DNA of 64,000 nucleotides, taken from NCBI GenBank assembly GCA_015847255.1, contig JADLZK010001190.1:124001-188000 (forward strand), given 5' to 3'. This stretch comes from Hyparrhenia diplandra (Eukaryota; Streptophyta; Magnoliopsida; Poales; Poaceae). Under the pieces are notes generated by a model, which had not been told where the DNA came from, made no database searches, and was given only the letters and a program-made list of their open reading frames with translations. This document shows positions 1-11,515 of the stretch, piece after piece; position 1 is the first letter of the stretch; each line of letters begins with the position of its first letter. The position numbers were made by a program, and so were the translations under genes.

Positions 1-602
1 CCTTCCATTCTGGGGACGTCAGGATTCCGTCCAAGATCGTGTGCATGCGACTAACTGACCATGTGCGTGGTGTTCGTGTTCGTCATCCATGACGTGGACT
101 CCTCATAATTGATCAAATGAAAAGTTTAACGATGTGAAGTTTTTGTTATCTTTTAGGTGTTGAAAATAGCTCGTTGTAGCTTTTTAAGTAATTGTAAATT
201 ATTCCACTAATATATTTAAGGACACTTAGTTCTATTCAATGCTCTTATTTGGCTCGCTGTCAATTTGTTTTTTACTATTGCTCACCCTTAACAAATGAAA
301 ATAATTGTCTTTTTTACTTTAGGTGACCATAGTTTCCTTTTTCCAGATAAAGGAATATATTAATATCTCAGGCTCTCCTCGATAGATACATATAGCTATT
401 CTTTATTGCACCACAAACACATAGAATCACGTAGAAACAAACATAAAGCACGCACACCATAGGTTTCGAGCCTTGTTCCCTGGTCAAAGACAAACTGCCA
501 CACGTGTCCTCCGGTTACAAACCAGGGGTCCTCCTCACATCAAAAACAACTGTTACAATGCGTGACTATCCGCCGTCATAACACGTAGGCTATCTCGATA
601 AC
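1..602. other. Intergenic DNA, no gene seen
   Basis: AT-rich sequence with no reading frame of useful length on either strand, no RNA gene and no terminal repeat that I could pair. It may be the flank of a gene or transposon lying outside the window. Confidence 0.5.
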
Positions 603-1677
603 TCAAATTTGTTGGCCCCACCTCCCACACCTGCCTTCTTGCCAACTTCGCGGGCACCCCCATAGCGGCCTCCTCGCCGGCATTGTGGTCCACTGCCAGC
701 ACATACGAGGCCCTCCAATCGTCACACCAACACCCTCCCTCCTAATCACCTTCCTCCTCCGTTGACACCACAAACTTGAATGCCACAATAGATTGACCGT
801 GTATGGTCTTCCAAAACAACGCCTCCAAGGAGGAACACGATGCCACTGACGCCACCGTTGAGGTCCAGGTTTTCACCCAGGAAAGACAAGCCCCCCAAAG
901 GGAAGAGGACTGATCGATTGGCGCTTCCAAGGAAGAAAACGACGTCTCGAGACGTCATCATTTTCGGCCCAAGAGGGACAAAGATTTCGCCATGGCACCT
1001 CAATCCCGTGCAAAAAATTGGCCACAACACATGCATTTGTGCTAGTCGTAGTCTTGCCCAATTGAGCCACCGGCTATCGCCGATGCCGATTTTCGGATAT
1101 GGCCACCAGCTATCCGGCCAACAATTCCGCATACCATCGTGCCGATGACTCCGACGCTGAAGACTCTAGCCACCGGGGCACCGGATCCGCCTAACCCTAG
1201 AGAAGCCCCGCATTTGGCTCCATCGATGCCACTATATGAGGAGGAAAGGAAAGCAGAGAGAGGAAGCCCACCGTTGGTGGCAACATCCACTGACCACCGT
1301 CATCGCAGAATCGGCAAGGTGGCCTCACCAAGACCCACACAGCTCTGGCAAGGTGATGCCCCCCGGCCGCTTCATCCCACACCGCCATGACACCAAGCAA
1401 GAGGAAGGCCCCGCCGCCGCCATCCCGGTCAGCCACGAGCCCTCGCCGGCGGCCTACTCCAACGAAGACGCAGAGAAGAGTCGAGGAAAGGGGTAGGGGT
1501 GTGGCCGCTAGAGATGGCCGCCCGAGCCGCCCACGTGGGAAGACGACGGGGGTGATCCTATTTTTTCGGGAAGGAGAAGACTGGCTCCCCGTCCGTCTTT
1601 TGAGACTAGTTTGGAAGAAGATCAAGCATGGAATTGATTATTCCGTAGCTCCTCAGCCAATATCCTTTAGGGGATAG
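603..1677. other. GC-rich segment with overlapping short ORFs, not recognised
   Basis: Base composition rises sharply compared with both flanks. Overlapping open frames exist on both strands; the longest are about 142 codons (1197-1625) and 128 codons (746-1132), both on the minus strand. They are rich in Pro, Arg, Ser and Gly, as expected from chance frames in GC-rich DNA, and I recognise no domain. It could be a decayed gene fragment or a captured exon in an unrecognised element. No splice pattern or promoter convincingly supports a gene. Confidence 0.35.
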
Positions 1678-1878
1678 ATGATGGATCGATGGGATTGGGA
1701 TGACCGTGCCTTGTGCTTTTCCTTTGTGATCGATGTATCGATGCGGTGCGTGCATGATAATCATTGTGTTCTTTTCTAAATACAGATGATGTAATGATTC
1801 AATAAAATTGTTAAGTTATTATTACTAAATGTTGGATATGAATACAAATGTTTATTGTGTTTATGAGTATGTTAATTG

Positions 1879-3386
1879 CACTACTACAAAATTATACTAT
1901 AGGGGCGGTTTCTGAGCCGCCCTTCTAACCATTCTTACGGTCACGAGGCAACGTGTGGTGCAGTTTTTTAGCCGTCCCTACAAATCGATATGTAAGGGAG
2001 GCTAGTAATACCAGCATATGAGAGAGAAAAACTTTGTCTCTACCATCCCTAACATGTGCTCCGCTATCATTATGAATACCACCTTTGTCCTTACCATCCC
2101 CGACACATGCTCTCGCCATCATTATATATCAACACCACCTGTGTCCATACCATACCAACCATCATCACCTCGTAGTTTGTTGTCGGGATCGGGGTTCATT
2201 CCTACTTCAAGCTCTTCTGAATATTGGGACAAGCGCTATAGGTTTCGAGGTCATCTCCTAGGTCACTATTATAATCGTCACCAACAACAGTTTCACAATG
2301 ATGAATCTGGATTGTGTAATCCTTAACAAATTCTCGTGTAATGAAATGAGTTCGAGAGTCCACACTCCATGCTATCTTGCTCTTGCAATTACGACAAAGA
2401 TATATTACTAAATCATTATTTTTGGTCAATGTCTTCGCATGATTCTCATTGGTTTCAATAATTTTATCCAGCTCTTCACAGAAATCTGCCTTCCACCTTA
2501 ACACGCCATACATCCAAGCCTGCCTGTACTCCATCCTTTAGGACAACAATTAAAAAACATTAAATGCCTAATTAATCGGATATAACTAAAAATTCATTAA
2601 TACCAAAGTTGTAGCACAAAATGAATACACTAATAGATTATGATTTTAGAAAGCTTTAGCAAAAAAATCATAGTACTTGGACATCATATGAGAGGGAAAA
2701 ACTTATTACAAGTTTCCACTATGAACTAAAAAAATAAACACATGTTCATCACTAAGAAACCATGAACCCTAGATACATGAAACTTTTTATTAGTCCACTA
2801 AAATCATGTAAGAGAGACTAATAAATGAGCCTAATCCAATACTCTAACTAATCTACCCTAGTACCTCCAAAACTAAGCTCTAATTTGCCCCATAGAAAGC
2901 ACAAGAACCTTGGAAGAGAGAGAAAAGCAAAATTTTGAATTACTCCTAACGAACTATTGAAACTTCAATTAATGGGTTGAAATAACATTTTCTTACCTTC
3001 TACAAGGACCCCACCAAAGGATTTGAGATCAAAACCTCTCCCTTAGTAGAGCGGTTTTGGGAGGAGCCCAAGGCCTCCCTACCTTTTTTGCGAGTTGGAG
3101 TGAGTGTCCCGAGGTGGAAGAAGGTGGCTGCCCGACCTTATGCTACAGATCACAGTAAGGGCAGCTGGAGCTAGAGCCACCCCTAGAAATGGAAACAATA
3201 TGGGCGGTTTGTTATTGAGCCACCGATGCTGATAGTAGGGGCGATTGTAACACCAGCCAACCCTACTCGTGGAGTTTGTAGGGGCGGCTAGTTTCCAAAG
3301 AGGCTCAGCGACCACCGTAAAAACGGTTGGAGAGCCATCTGCCCCTAAAAAACCAGCCATTTCTACCGTGGGCGTTTGTAATAGTG
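1879..3386. mobile_element. Non-autonomous CACTA (En/Spm-type) DNA transposon
   Basis: The left end reads CACTACTACAAAATTATAC and the right end, on the other strand, reads CACTATTACAAACGCCC, so the termini are inverted CACTA repeats sharing CACTA-TACAAA. The 3-bp flanks are identical (TTG at 1876-1878 and 3387-3389), the target-duplication size expected of this superfamily. Subterminal copies of a GGGGCGG / CCGCCCC motif occur near both ends (about 1902-1925 and 3178-3360), as is usual where CACTA transposase binds. The 1508-bp body shows no transposase, so it would need an autonomous relative to move. Short frames inside (for example 2202-2534 minus, 3079-3360 minus) are not recognisable. 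Confidence 0.9.
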
Positions 3387-4465
3387 TTGGTAATGACTGA
3401 AGTAATGAATATACAAATATGTTTGCCTATAGCGGTGAATATGTATTTGAGTTTTGGTGTTTATAAAGTTTTCTAGTTTCCATATATTTGTGCAGAATTG
3501 GTTGAGAATTTCTATATGTTTTTTAAACCGTTAGATGAAATAACTTCTATACTATGGATATTTTTTAGGATTGGGCGATAGCCGGTGGTTGGCTTTCAGG
3601 TATGGAGGCAACCGCCTCGGGGATTCAATCCCTATCGGGGAACAGATTTACGCGCCTCATTTTTTTCTTCTTAATGAAAAAACCACCTAGTTCCTCATCA
3701 GTTGGATCAATTTTTTTATACTATGGACTTTTTTTTTTTTTTTTTGTTTTGATTCTACAAAGTGCTTCTGCTGCTAAAAAAACAAACGGCAACCAAACGA
3801 GTGTGCCGCATGATGGCTATAAGATTTTATGATCTTTGGTGGAAGCCACCTTTAAATAGCTTAGACTGTCCCCACCGGACCTGTATGCCATCCGGGACTG
3901 CTCCACCTGTTAAGATGTACCGTGAAAATGCCGTGAAATGGTCTAGAATGGGTGTGTCGCCGGTATTCCTGGCGTGGTCCAGCTAGGCCCCGCTGGCGCG
4001 ACTCGCATTAGAGAAGGTAGGGGGAGAGAGAAGGCAGAGGGAGGGCTCACGGTTTCAGGAACTAAAAACTGCTATAACCAACCAAAAGACTACATTAAAT
4101 TTCGATTACACCACTAAATTCATATCAATAAATACTTCAAAACCCGATCTCACACGGATATATTTAGATAAAATCACGAGTGGACTCCAGTGATAGTAGT
4201 TCGTATAGAGTAGAGATATAAAGGAGGGTTGTGTGCGGAAGAAAGTCTTGTAAATAAGGGGAATCCTGATGACTAGAATATAAACGAAGTAAATAGAGAA
4301 AATGAATGCGGATAGACTTAGTCCGCTATATAAAACCTTGAGTTTGTTTTAGAAACATGTATTCTTCGGCGGTGACAGCGTAGTCTTAGCTTTTTATATT
4401 CTTTAGAACATTTCCAACAGAAACTCCAAACAGGTCCTCAGCTTTAGTACTTTTAGGACTAAATT
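3387..4465. other. Intergenic DNA downstream of the first GST locus
   Basis: No gene recognised. It has a long T run near 3728-3745 and short unremarkable open frames. It lies between the CACTA element and the 3' side of the minus-strand GST locus. Confidence 0.5.
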
Positions 4466-4471
4466 TTTATT
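4466..4471 (-). terminator. Possible polyadenylation signal for the first GST locus
   Basis: AATAAA on the minus strand, about 220 nt beyond the GST stop codon at 4693-4695. The distance is plausible for a plant 3' UTR, but the motif is short and could be chance. Confidence 0.35.
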
Positions 4472-4692
4472 AGAAAAACGTACACACGAAAGAAAGCCTA
4501 GAAAGGCGAAGGACGTACACAACGATCACTACCTAGACGCGCGCACCCACACTAACAAGTAACCACACAAGTTGCACTCGATCATTTGCTATGTACTGCA
4601 CGAGCGAAAACCATCGCACAAAGAAGAACACAATTGATATCGCACCACGTAATAAACCGTCGTCGAGCTTAGGAAGTAGGAACCGAGTAGAT

Positions 4693-5509
4693 TCAGTTAT
4701 TCGTCGCCAAAGCGGCTGCCGCAGCGCCCCGCCTCATCATGGCGTGCTTGATCACCCTGCCAAAGTCCGGCAGGGCCGCCCTGGCCGCGTCAAGCGCGGC
4801 GAATCGCTCGGCCCAGGCCGCCAGGAGCGGGGTCCTAGCGGCGTCGAGGAACTTGACACCGAGCAACACCTCGGACGCGCGCACCCACACGAGGAGGCCG
4901 CCCAGCGCGACGTCCACGTACCCGACGCTGTCGCCGCCGAAGAATGGTCCCCCCTGGAGCACTGCGCCAGCGCGCCCTCCAAGGTCGCCACCGCCGCGAG
5001 CATTTGCTTCACCCCTCGCCCATCTCCGCACGCGTCTTGGTGCCATCAAGCATCTTGAACCAGGGCTCCACCAGCTGCACGCACGCAAACAAGTCACCGT
5101 CAGGACGTGAGCTCAATCGGCAGCGCTGAACCGCGAACAATATGCATCAGTTCAAAATAGTGCAGGACGCCGATAAACTAACCTTGGTCTCGATGAAGGC
5201 GACCCAGAACCGAGCGACGGCGCGTTCGTAGATGTCAGAGGGGAGCAGCGACGGCCCAGCGTCGGCGAACGCCTCGTCAATGTAGTCGACGATGACCATG
5301 GACTCGCATAGAGCCTTGCCCCTGTGGAATAGCACGGGGACCTTCTTGTGGACGGGGTTGCTCTCAAGGAGGAGCTGGCTCTTGTTATTGAGGTCCTCCT
5401 CCACGTACTCGTAGCTCAGGCCCTTGAGGTGGAGCGCAAGCTTCACTCGGGATCCGAACGGGCTGAACCAAGTGCTCAGAAGCTTCAGCTCGTCTCCTCC
5501 ACCTGCCAT
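4693..5509 (-). pseudogene. Tau-class glutathione S-transferase, two exons, frameshifted
   Basis: Tau GSTs are cytosolic enzymes that conjugate glutathione to xenobiotics and stress products. Exon 1 (5509-5183, 109 codons) begins MAGGGDELKLLSTWFSPFGS, with the tau active-site serine in the SPF motif, then KKVPVL and ESMVIVDYIDE, which form the glutathione site. The intron (5182-5075) is short, phase 0, with GT and AG ends. Exon 2 (5074-4693) encodes the helical C-terminal domain (FFGGDSVGYVDVALGG, LLVWVRASEVLLGV, WAERFAALDAARAALPDFGR). Compared with the second locus, exon 2 lacks one base just after the GEG codons, giving an in-frame TGA, and one more base just before the FFGGDS stretch. Both losses are in or beside G runs, so consensus error is an alternative to true decay. 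The rest of the gene is well preserved. Confidence 0.85.
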
Positions 5510-5598
5510 TTCCTTAGCTTAATTCCCTGTTGCTAATTCTAGTTTAATTTTTGCTGTTGATGTGATTCGAGCGACGTTCAAGGGAACATACATAGTGC

Positions 5599-5637
5599 TA
5601 TATATATAGAGAGAGCTTGGGCATTGGTTACTCCGTC
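5599..5637 (-). promoter_or_regulatory. TATA box and conserved upstream motif of the first GST locus
   Basis: A TATATATA tract lies at 5599-5609, about 90 nt upstream of the ATG at 5509 on the minus strand. Just upstream of it (5624-5637) is GACGGAGTAACCAA, found identically beside the TATA box of the second GST locus (59983-59996). Shared spacing and sequence suggest a duplicated core promoter. Confidence 0.65.
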
Positions 5638-5639
5638 GT

Positions 5640-6071
5640 CGGAGGCTTCGGACGGCATTTATGGTCAAACCTTGTTGGAGTACTGATGTGACTACTATCT
5701 TTCAAGAATCGTATGCGACGCAGTAGGGGTTTGGGTGAACAGAAAACTAGAGAAACGTACATAAATTCGAGTGGTCGAGTCAATACCCAGGATGGCAGGA
5801 TCGCTCGCAGAATGCAGAGCAAGTGGGGCACATTGGCTCTGACGATGACGAGCACTCGGGTTTCAAGGCCAAGTGTTAACGGCGGATCCCGCACACAAGA
5901 TAGGACTTCTGCAGGGCAGAATCACATCAAGCGAGCACCTCATACAACTAATCGGATTGGGCCTCCTTGTCTTGATCCCAACCTACTGAAAATAAAGTGC
6001 ACAGCACAGCCGAGCAGATTGGGCCTCCTCGTCTCGACCCAAGCTTTCGTCTCTTTACAGTCAATGCCGAA
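5640..6071. other. Upstream region of the first GST locus
   Basis: No gene recognised. A short segment is repeated imperfectly (about 5953-5980 and 6010-6040, GATTGGGCCTCCT core). It ends at the MITE target duplication TTA (6072-6074). Confidence 0.4.
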
Positions 6072-6074
6072 TTA

Positions 6075-6360
6075 GAGCACTCACAATGCAGACTCTACCA
6101 TGGTTTCTATCCTCATTTATTACCCTTCTATTTATTGCTTTTTGCTGATGTGGCGCTATATTTATTGAAGAGAGAGAGGAAAAACACAAGAAACCAAGTC
6201 TAACTAAGAAACCAGGTCTTCACATAAATCAAGACAATTTGTGAGAGTGACAAGTGGATCATGTGACATAATGATAAAAAATTGCATTGTGGGAGATAGT
6301 TTCTTGACACAATGTACAAGACTATAGAAACCATTATAGTTTCTAGCATTGTGAGTGCCC
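6075..6360. mobile_element. Tourist-like (PIF/Harbinger) MITE
   Basis: Terminal inverted repeats read GAGCACTCACAATGC at the left and GGGCACTCACAATGC on the other strand at the right. Flanking TTA trinucleotides (6072-6074 and 6361-6363) match the TTA/TAA target choice of PIF/Harbinger elements. It is 286 bp, AT-rich and non-coding, and would need transposase supplied elsewhere. Confidence 0.85.
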
Positions 6361-6363
6361 TTA

Positions 6364-7354
6364 GACCCATGGCCCGTTGCATGCGTACCCATAATATACC
6401 GTGAACACGTAAGGGCCGGGCCTACTCAAATCTGAGTTGTGAATGTCATTCAGAATCTCTGTGTTTTATCTCCACCTCTCGTGCTTTGCCTGGGGGCAAG
6501 GAGGATGACCTTATATGGAACAGCTAAGATCGAGCTTAAGAAACAAAGAAAATGAGCTTAATTACACACAGAAAGCTGCATGCATTCCGAAACCAGGAGT
6601 ATGGAAAGCAGATGACAAATGCATATTTAGTGGCAAATTTGAAACGATTGACCATACTTTTTGTTGTCCGAGCTCTCTCAACGTTCACGCTTACGAGAGC
6701 ATTGGATGAAGAGTTAGGATTTGAGGGCACATGTAGGATCATTAATGGACCTTTATCTTGTTAGTTGATTTCCTAAAATTTGGTTTGAGGGCCCTACTAA
6801 AAATTCTCTAGGTGGCTATCTGAACTTTTAAGATATGAATTAAGCACTTGATCACTTATACTCAATTCTAAAATAAAATATAGCCTTCATTTTTTCCTTT
6901 TCTCGTATTCCATTTAATTAGGGGGGTCACCTTGTGTTGTCATGCACCCACAAATTCATAATCACTTATAACTTGTCATCAATTTGTAAGTACCATTGCA
7001 TCCTTAGTTGTCGGGTCATCAATACACAAACCGTTGGACGTTCGGTTATTCCGGAACGGAGGCAGGAACCAGTCCAGCTTATATACAAATTACACAATCA
7101 TTCCTGCCAGGAATTTTTCCAGGCCACGAATCCGAAACAACCAAACAAACCATTAGGGGTCTAGATGCTCTTTTAGGAGTCATCAATGGACAAAGAGGCA
7201 GATCAAGCCCAACCCAAATTACCCAATAACTTATATATAGCCCAGTGAGAAGATACAAAGGAGAGATAATTGATGTTGGGGAGCTCATATGTAATATGGA
7301 CCAACCCCTTGAAGAGGCTCCATGAGGATATGTCGAAGAACATGATGGAAAAAA
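6364..7354. other. Intergenic DNA before the retrotransposon nest
   Basis: AT-rich, with only short chance frames. It passes into a partial minisatellite copy at its right end. No terminal repeats were paired. Confidence 0.4.
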
Positions 7355-7407
7355 CGGAGGTCCACCCCAAGATGGCAGTGGTCTAGAAGAAGAATCATGG
7401 CGGTGGT
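7355..7407. repeat. Left part of a ~68-bp minisatellite, split by element A
   Basis: This carries the tail of the same repeat unit found at 55799-56076 (GGAGGTCCACC, CAAGATGG, GGTCTAGAAG, AATCATGG in that order). The array was cut here by insertion of element A; GTGGT at 7403-7407 is the left target duplication. Confidence 0.8.
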
Positions 7408-7803
7408 TGTTGACGGTAACCAACTGCAATTTAAACACCGTCAACACAACACCAAAAACAACCTAGAAATAGGATTTCAACTAACATATTCCAAAGTTTT
7501 GGTGTTTATTTGGACTTGCAGGTATAAACTCAAGGATGATCACTTTGGGCCAAAAAAGACAAAGAAAAAAGAAATAAAACTAACAAATAGAAAACGGCCC
7601 AAAGGAACAAATGGCAAGCCCAAACAAGAATCGGGACAAAACGTCAAAACCAGGCGGGCCAAGACCACCTCACAACTTTTTCAGAACAAAGGAAGCCCAG
7701 CTTTGCCGAAGCGAGCGAGGCGGGCCCCCAGGGTGGTGTAGCGCACCACCAGTGCGCCGCCGCACTCGGTTGAGGAGGCGGTTCGGGCCCGGCCTTGGGG
7801 GAG
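7408..7803 (+). repeat. Element A 5' LTR, first part
   Basis: It starts TGTTGACGGTAACC and matches 54441 onward. It stops at GGGAG (7799-7803), the target duplication of element B; the LTR resumes at 30600. Confidence 0.9.
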
Positions 7804-9112
7804 TGTAGGATCATTTGGACGCCTAGAGGGGGGTGAATAGGCCTGTTTCAAAATCAACTCGAAATCTGATCGGATCAACGAGCGGCACCGCCGCTCGGGC
7901 CAGCGGCATTGCCGCTCCAAGCGGCACTACCGCTCCCAAAAGCGGCACCTTGCCGCACTGGGCGAAGGAGTTATGCCCACGTTCAAAATCTACCCAACGA
8001 AATTTAGATCGGTTAAGTTTCTTAGCTTCCCTGGAAGGGTAGAGATCACAGTCGAGTGCTAGAACTAGTAGGTCACACTCCACAAAGTAGATCGGCCTCC
8101 AAGCCTAGAAACTTCTCAACAACACAAATATATGCAATAGACAAGTAAAGCAAGCACACGGTGACACAAGAATTTATCCCGTGGTTGAGCTCTCCACCAA
8201 GGCTTGCCTAAGTCCACGTTGTTGAGGTTCCACAAAGGAATGAGCTCACCACAAAAGTCTGCCTCTTTGCCTCGTTCACAAGTCTAGGAACCAAATCCTA
8301 GAGATGTGGGGTGATGTATTAGATGCAAGAGGGTGTTACAAACCTTCCTAGGCTGCCACACAAGTTGGCAAGCTCAAGGGGGCGACGCACTAGCCCGGCT
8401 AGGAGCAAGCTCCAAGAGTAAAGAACCAAAACCGCCGGCCAAAGTGCGAACCAAGTGCTTCTAAGACGATGAAGATCGGTGGAGCTCCCTTCCAATCGAA
8501 GTTTGCAGCCCTCACACTCAAGAATCGATGGTGGAATCGATGGATTTGCTTGAGGGAGTGGGGAGCTTCAATGGAGAAGAGAGAGTCGAGCACTTGGGAC
8601 CTTTTCGTCGAAATGAGCAGGGGGTGGAAGAAAGGTTACCGTTGGGAGTAGAAAGGGAAAGTATAAATACTCCCCTCCCAACGGTTATAAACCGAGTGGC
8701 ACTGCCGCTTGGCTTGAGCGGCACTGCCGCATAGCGGCACCGCCGCTCCACTGGCGGCAAGATCGCCGCTCGGACTAAGTCGACCAAGAATTAGAAAGAG
8801 TTGAACCGCCGACTTAGTTTGGAGCTGGAGGTTATGTGGTGTGAAAATGAGCACTTGGTTGCACGCTTTGGCACGAGTGATTCTAATCCCTCTTAATAGT
8901 ACGGCATGTCCTATACTCAAATTCAAAACGCAAAATGAATATAAACCTCCTTTTTTGAAGTACCGGTGTCAATCGAGTCGGGTACTCCTCTTTTAGGTTT
9001 GCAATGTCCTCTTTGCTTATTACACGCTTAGCAACTCGATAAATCTCATTAGTCCTCTAATTAGATCGTCATCAACGCCAAAACCCACATTAGAGGTTGA
9101 TTGCACTTACAA
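7804..9112 (-). repeat. Element B 3' LTR
   Basis: Complete 1309-bp LTR bounded by TG and CA, paired with the split right-hand copy. It contains two clusters of the GC palindrome typified by GAGCGGCACCGCCGCTC (about 7880-7956 and 8696-8775). Confidence 0.9.
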
Positions 9113-9126
9113 TCTCCCCCTTTTTG
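9113..9126 (-). other. Element B polypurine tract
   Basis: On the minus strand the sequence reads ACCAAAAAGGGGAGAT directly before the 3' LTR, the expected primer for plus-strand DNA synthesis. Confidence 0.8.
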
Positions 9127-9199
9127 GTGATTGATGACAACCTAATTAGAGCTTACATATGATAAACAATAATCTTGAGATTTACGAGCCATGGGTGTA

Positions 9200-9440
9200 T
9201 GAGCCTCCCTCTAAATGTATGATTGAGATTTGAATTCTCAACTTTGACATAATAAGTCATGTGTCATACATTTAGGTGGATGAGCCTCCCCCTAAATATG
9301 TGAATGAGCCTTTGAATGCTCAAAATGACATGAGAAGTCCATGTTCACATATTTAGGTAGAGTGAGGCCTCCCCAAATATATGATTTGAGATTTGAATTC
9401 TCAACTTGACATGAAACGTCAAGTGTCATATATTTAGGTG
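9200..9440 (-). repeat. Three tandem imperfect hairpin units beside the 3' LTR of element B
   Basis: Three successive inverted repeats occur: CTAAATGTATGA (9211-9222) with TCATACATTTAG (9264-9275); CTAAATATGTGA (9292-9303) with TCACATATTTAG (9345-9356); CAAATATATGA (9374-9384) with TCATATATTTAG (9426-9437). Each is bordered by a GCCTCCC-type block, polypurine on the coding strand. Arms match within a unit but vary between units in a compensating way, which suggests the fold matters or that the unit was duplicated as a whole. Confidence 0.75.
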
Positions 9441-10159
9441 ATGTAGGTCCTCCTCTTACATCCATGCTAGCAGTGGGGTGCCTAAACATAGTGTCAGAAA
9501 AGTGAACGTGATGCAATATGACATGTCAGGCACTCAGAACAGCAGGTCTGTTTTAGCCCGAGCGGCACTGCCGCTCAGAGGAGCGGCACCGTCGCTCCAC
9601 TGGAACAGATCCTGTGTCAACGAGAGACTTCACAGAATCTACCATATATTAAAACAAGTCTACTATCGAGATACAACAAGCTATAGCATACAGAACCAAC
9701 ATATGACCATTAAGCACATAAAGAGAGTCGAATAGGTAGCAATATTACAAGTTCACAAATAGAGTTTTGAATCCGACGCTCAAACTCTCAACTCACACTA
9801 ACTCTCATAGGCTAAACATGGCTCCAAGGTCCACCAAGGCGTCGAGGATCGTCGAAAAAGATTTGACCCCTCTAATTTTTCTCCCCTTTGGCACAAAGCA
9901 CCAAAAAGGAGAAAAAGAATAGAGATCACTGGGCACTTTGTCCTCCTCCTCCTCCTCTGAGGAAACCACTGCACGGCCTGCCCTGTGTGAGGTAGAGGTG
10001 AAGCGAGCTGACCTCCTAGGTGGATCCTATGGCTGAGGCTGACTGGGCATCCGAGATGAGAGTGGTGCATCCCGTCAAAATCGGGCTCACTACTGCTCTC
10101 TGTGCGAGTGTCTCACGTGTCGTGACGCACTCGGAAGATCTAAGCGAGGTGGAGAGGGA
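9441..10159 (-). other. Element B 3' region left of the CACTA insertion
   Basis: This is probably the 3' part of the region that held the accessory ORF before the CACTA element cut it. On the minus strand, frames such as 10070-9798 are short and not clearly coding. Two copies of the GC palindrome lie at 9560-9576 and 9581-9597. GGA at 10157-10159 is the CACTA target duplication. Confidence 0.5.
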
Positions 10160-11515
10160 CACTAGTGCGGGGATTAACTTTTATTCCGGCTCCAAACCCC
10201 CCTCTACTCCCGGTTATGCAACCAGGAGTACGAGTTGGGGAGTAAAGGTTCGGAGTAGGGAATAGAAGTCTACCTTTATTCGGTTGGAGATACCAACCGG
10301 GAGTAAAGGTCCTTGCACGCGTGTGGCTGCCGAGGGGACCTTTACTCTCGGTTGGTATTACCAACCCGGGAGTAAAAGGCTTTTTTTTCTTTTTGATTTT
10401 ATTTCAATTCATTGTTTGTTTTGGTATTTAAATAGGTTTTCGAATATGCATTTTGTAATGTCAATAATATATGCAAGCGTGCATGTATATATATATGAGC
10501 CAATATATACTTGCTATAATCCATAATTTACAAGTTTACACCAAAATCCAACAAACAACAAATGCTTGCTACAATCCATAATTTACAAGTTTACACCAAA
10601 ATCCAAACACAAGCACAACACTCTATTGTAGTATAAATCCTCGTCCATACAAATTTACATCAATATTTTGCAATTCACTGCAGACAACCGAAACTCCTTC
10701 AAAAAAAACATTGCATTGTAATATACATCCACCAAATTTCACCCCCCCCGCAAGAAATAAGGAAAAAAATGTTTTATACCTATACCACGAGGAGAACACC
10801 ACCCGCTCAGATCCGGAAACGAAGGAATAGAGATGAAAGAGAGATGCTAGAGATGCCGACCATGGATGCCGGGAGCGATGCGATATGGAGGCGGGGAGCG
10901 GTGCTCATGTAGGCTAGCCACGGGCGGCGCTCGTGGAGGCGAGCCGGGCGGCACTGGTGGAGGTCGGGGCCGGCGCTCATGGAGGCCGAGAGGGGGCGGC
11001 GCCGTGGAGGCCGAGATGGGGCGGCGCTCGTGGAGGTAGGGGCGGGGCGGCGCGTGGTCGATGGAGGTCCGGCCGGGGCGCGCGGCCGCGCGTGAAGGTC
11101 CGTGGGGGGCGGCGTCGGGACCTGGAGAAGACCGAGAAAGGGGCAACTCGATTCAATCCGGACCAAGGAATGGGAAAGGGAAGGAAGGGGAAGGGGGCGG
11201 TTATATATTTCCTAGATTTACTCCCAGTCAACAATTCCAACCGAGAGTAAAAGTTTAGATTTACTCCCGGTTGGTGTCTCCACCGAGGAGTAGACCTTTA
11301 TTCCCGTTTGGATCACCACCGGGAGTAAAGGTATCTCGGTTGGAGACTCCAACCGGGAGTAGATGTTCTGGGGCGTGTGGGTGGGGCGTGGCGTGAGCTT
11401 TTATTTCGGTTGGAGATTTCAACCGGGAGTAAAAATCCCTTTACTCGAGGGCATATTTGAACAGGGAGTAACCACGTTTTGCCCTCGAGAATAGAAGTCA
11501 ATTCTCCAATGAGTG
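10160..11515. mobile_element. Non-autonomous CACTA element inserted in element B
   Basis: The left end is CACTAGTGCGGGGATTAAC. The right end, read on the other strand, is CACTCATTGGAGAATTGAC, and similarity continues through ACTTTTATTC / ACTTCTATTC. Identical GGA trinucleotides flank it (10157-10159 and 11516-11518). Subterminal regions are packed with direct and inverted copies of a motif close to ACTCCCGGTTGG / CCAACCGGGAGT (about 10195-10375 and 11215-11440), typical of a grass CACTA family. The 1356-bp body includes a GC-rich core (10860-11110) with no recognisable transposase. It interrupts the 3' end of the element B accessory ORF. Confidence 0.85.

Noticed and set aside
9200..9440. CRISPR-like repeat array
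   Set aside because: The three units are inverted repeats with varying arms and no spacers, in a plant retrotransposon; there are no cas genes.
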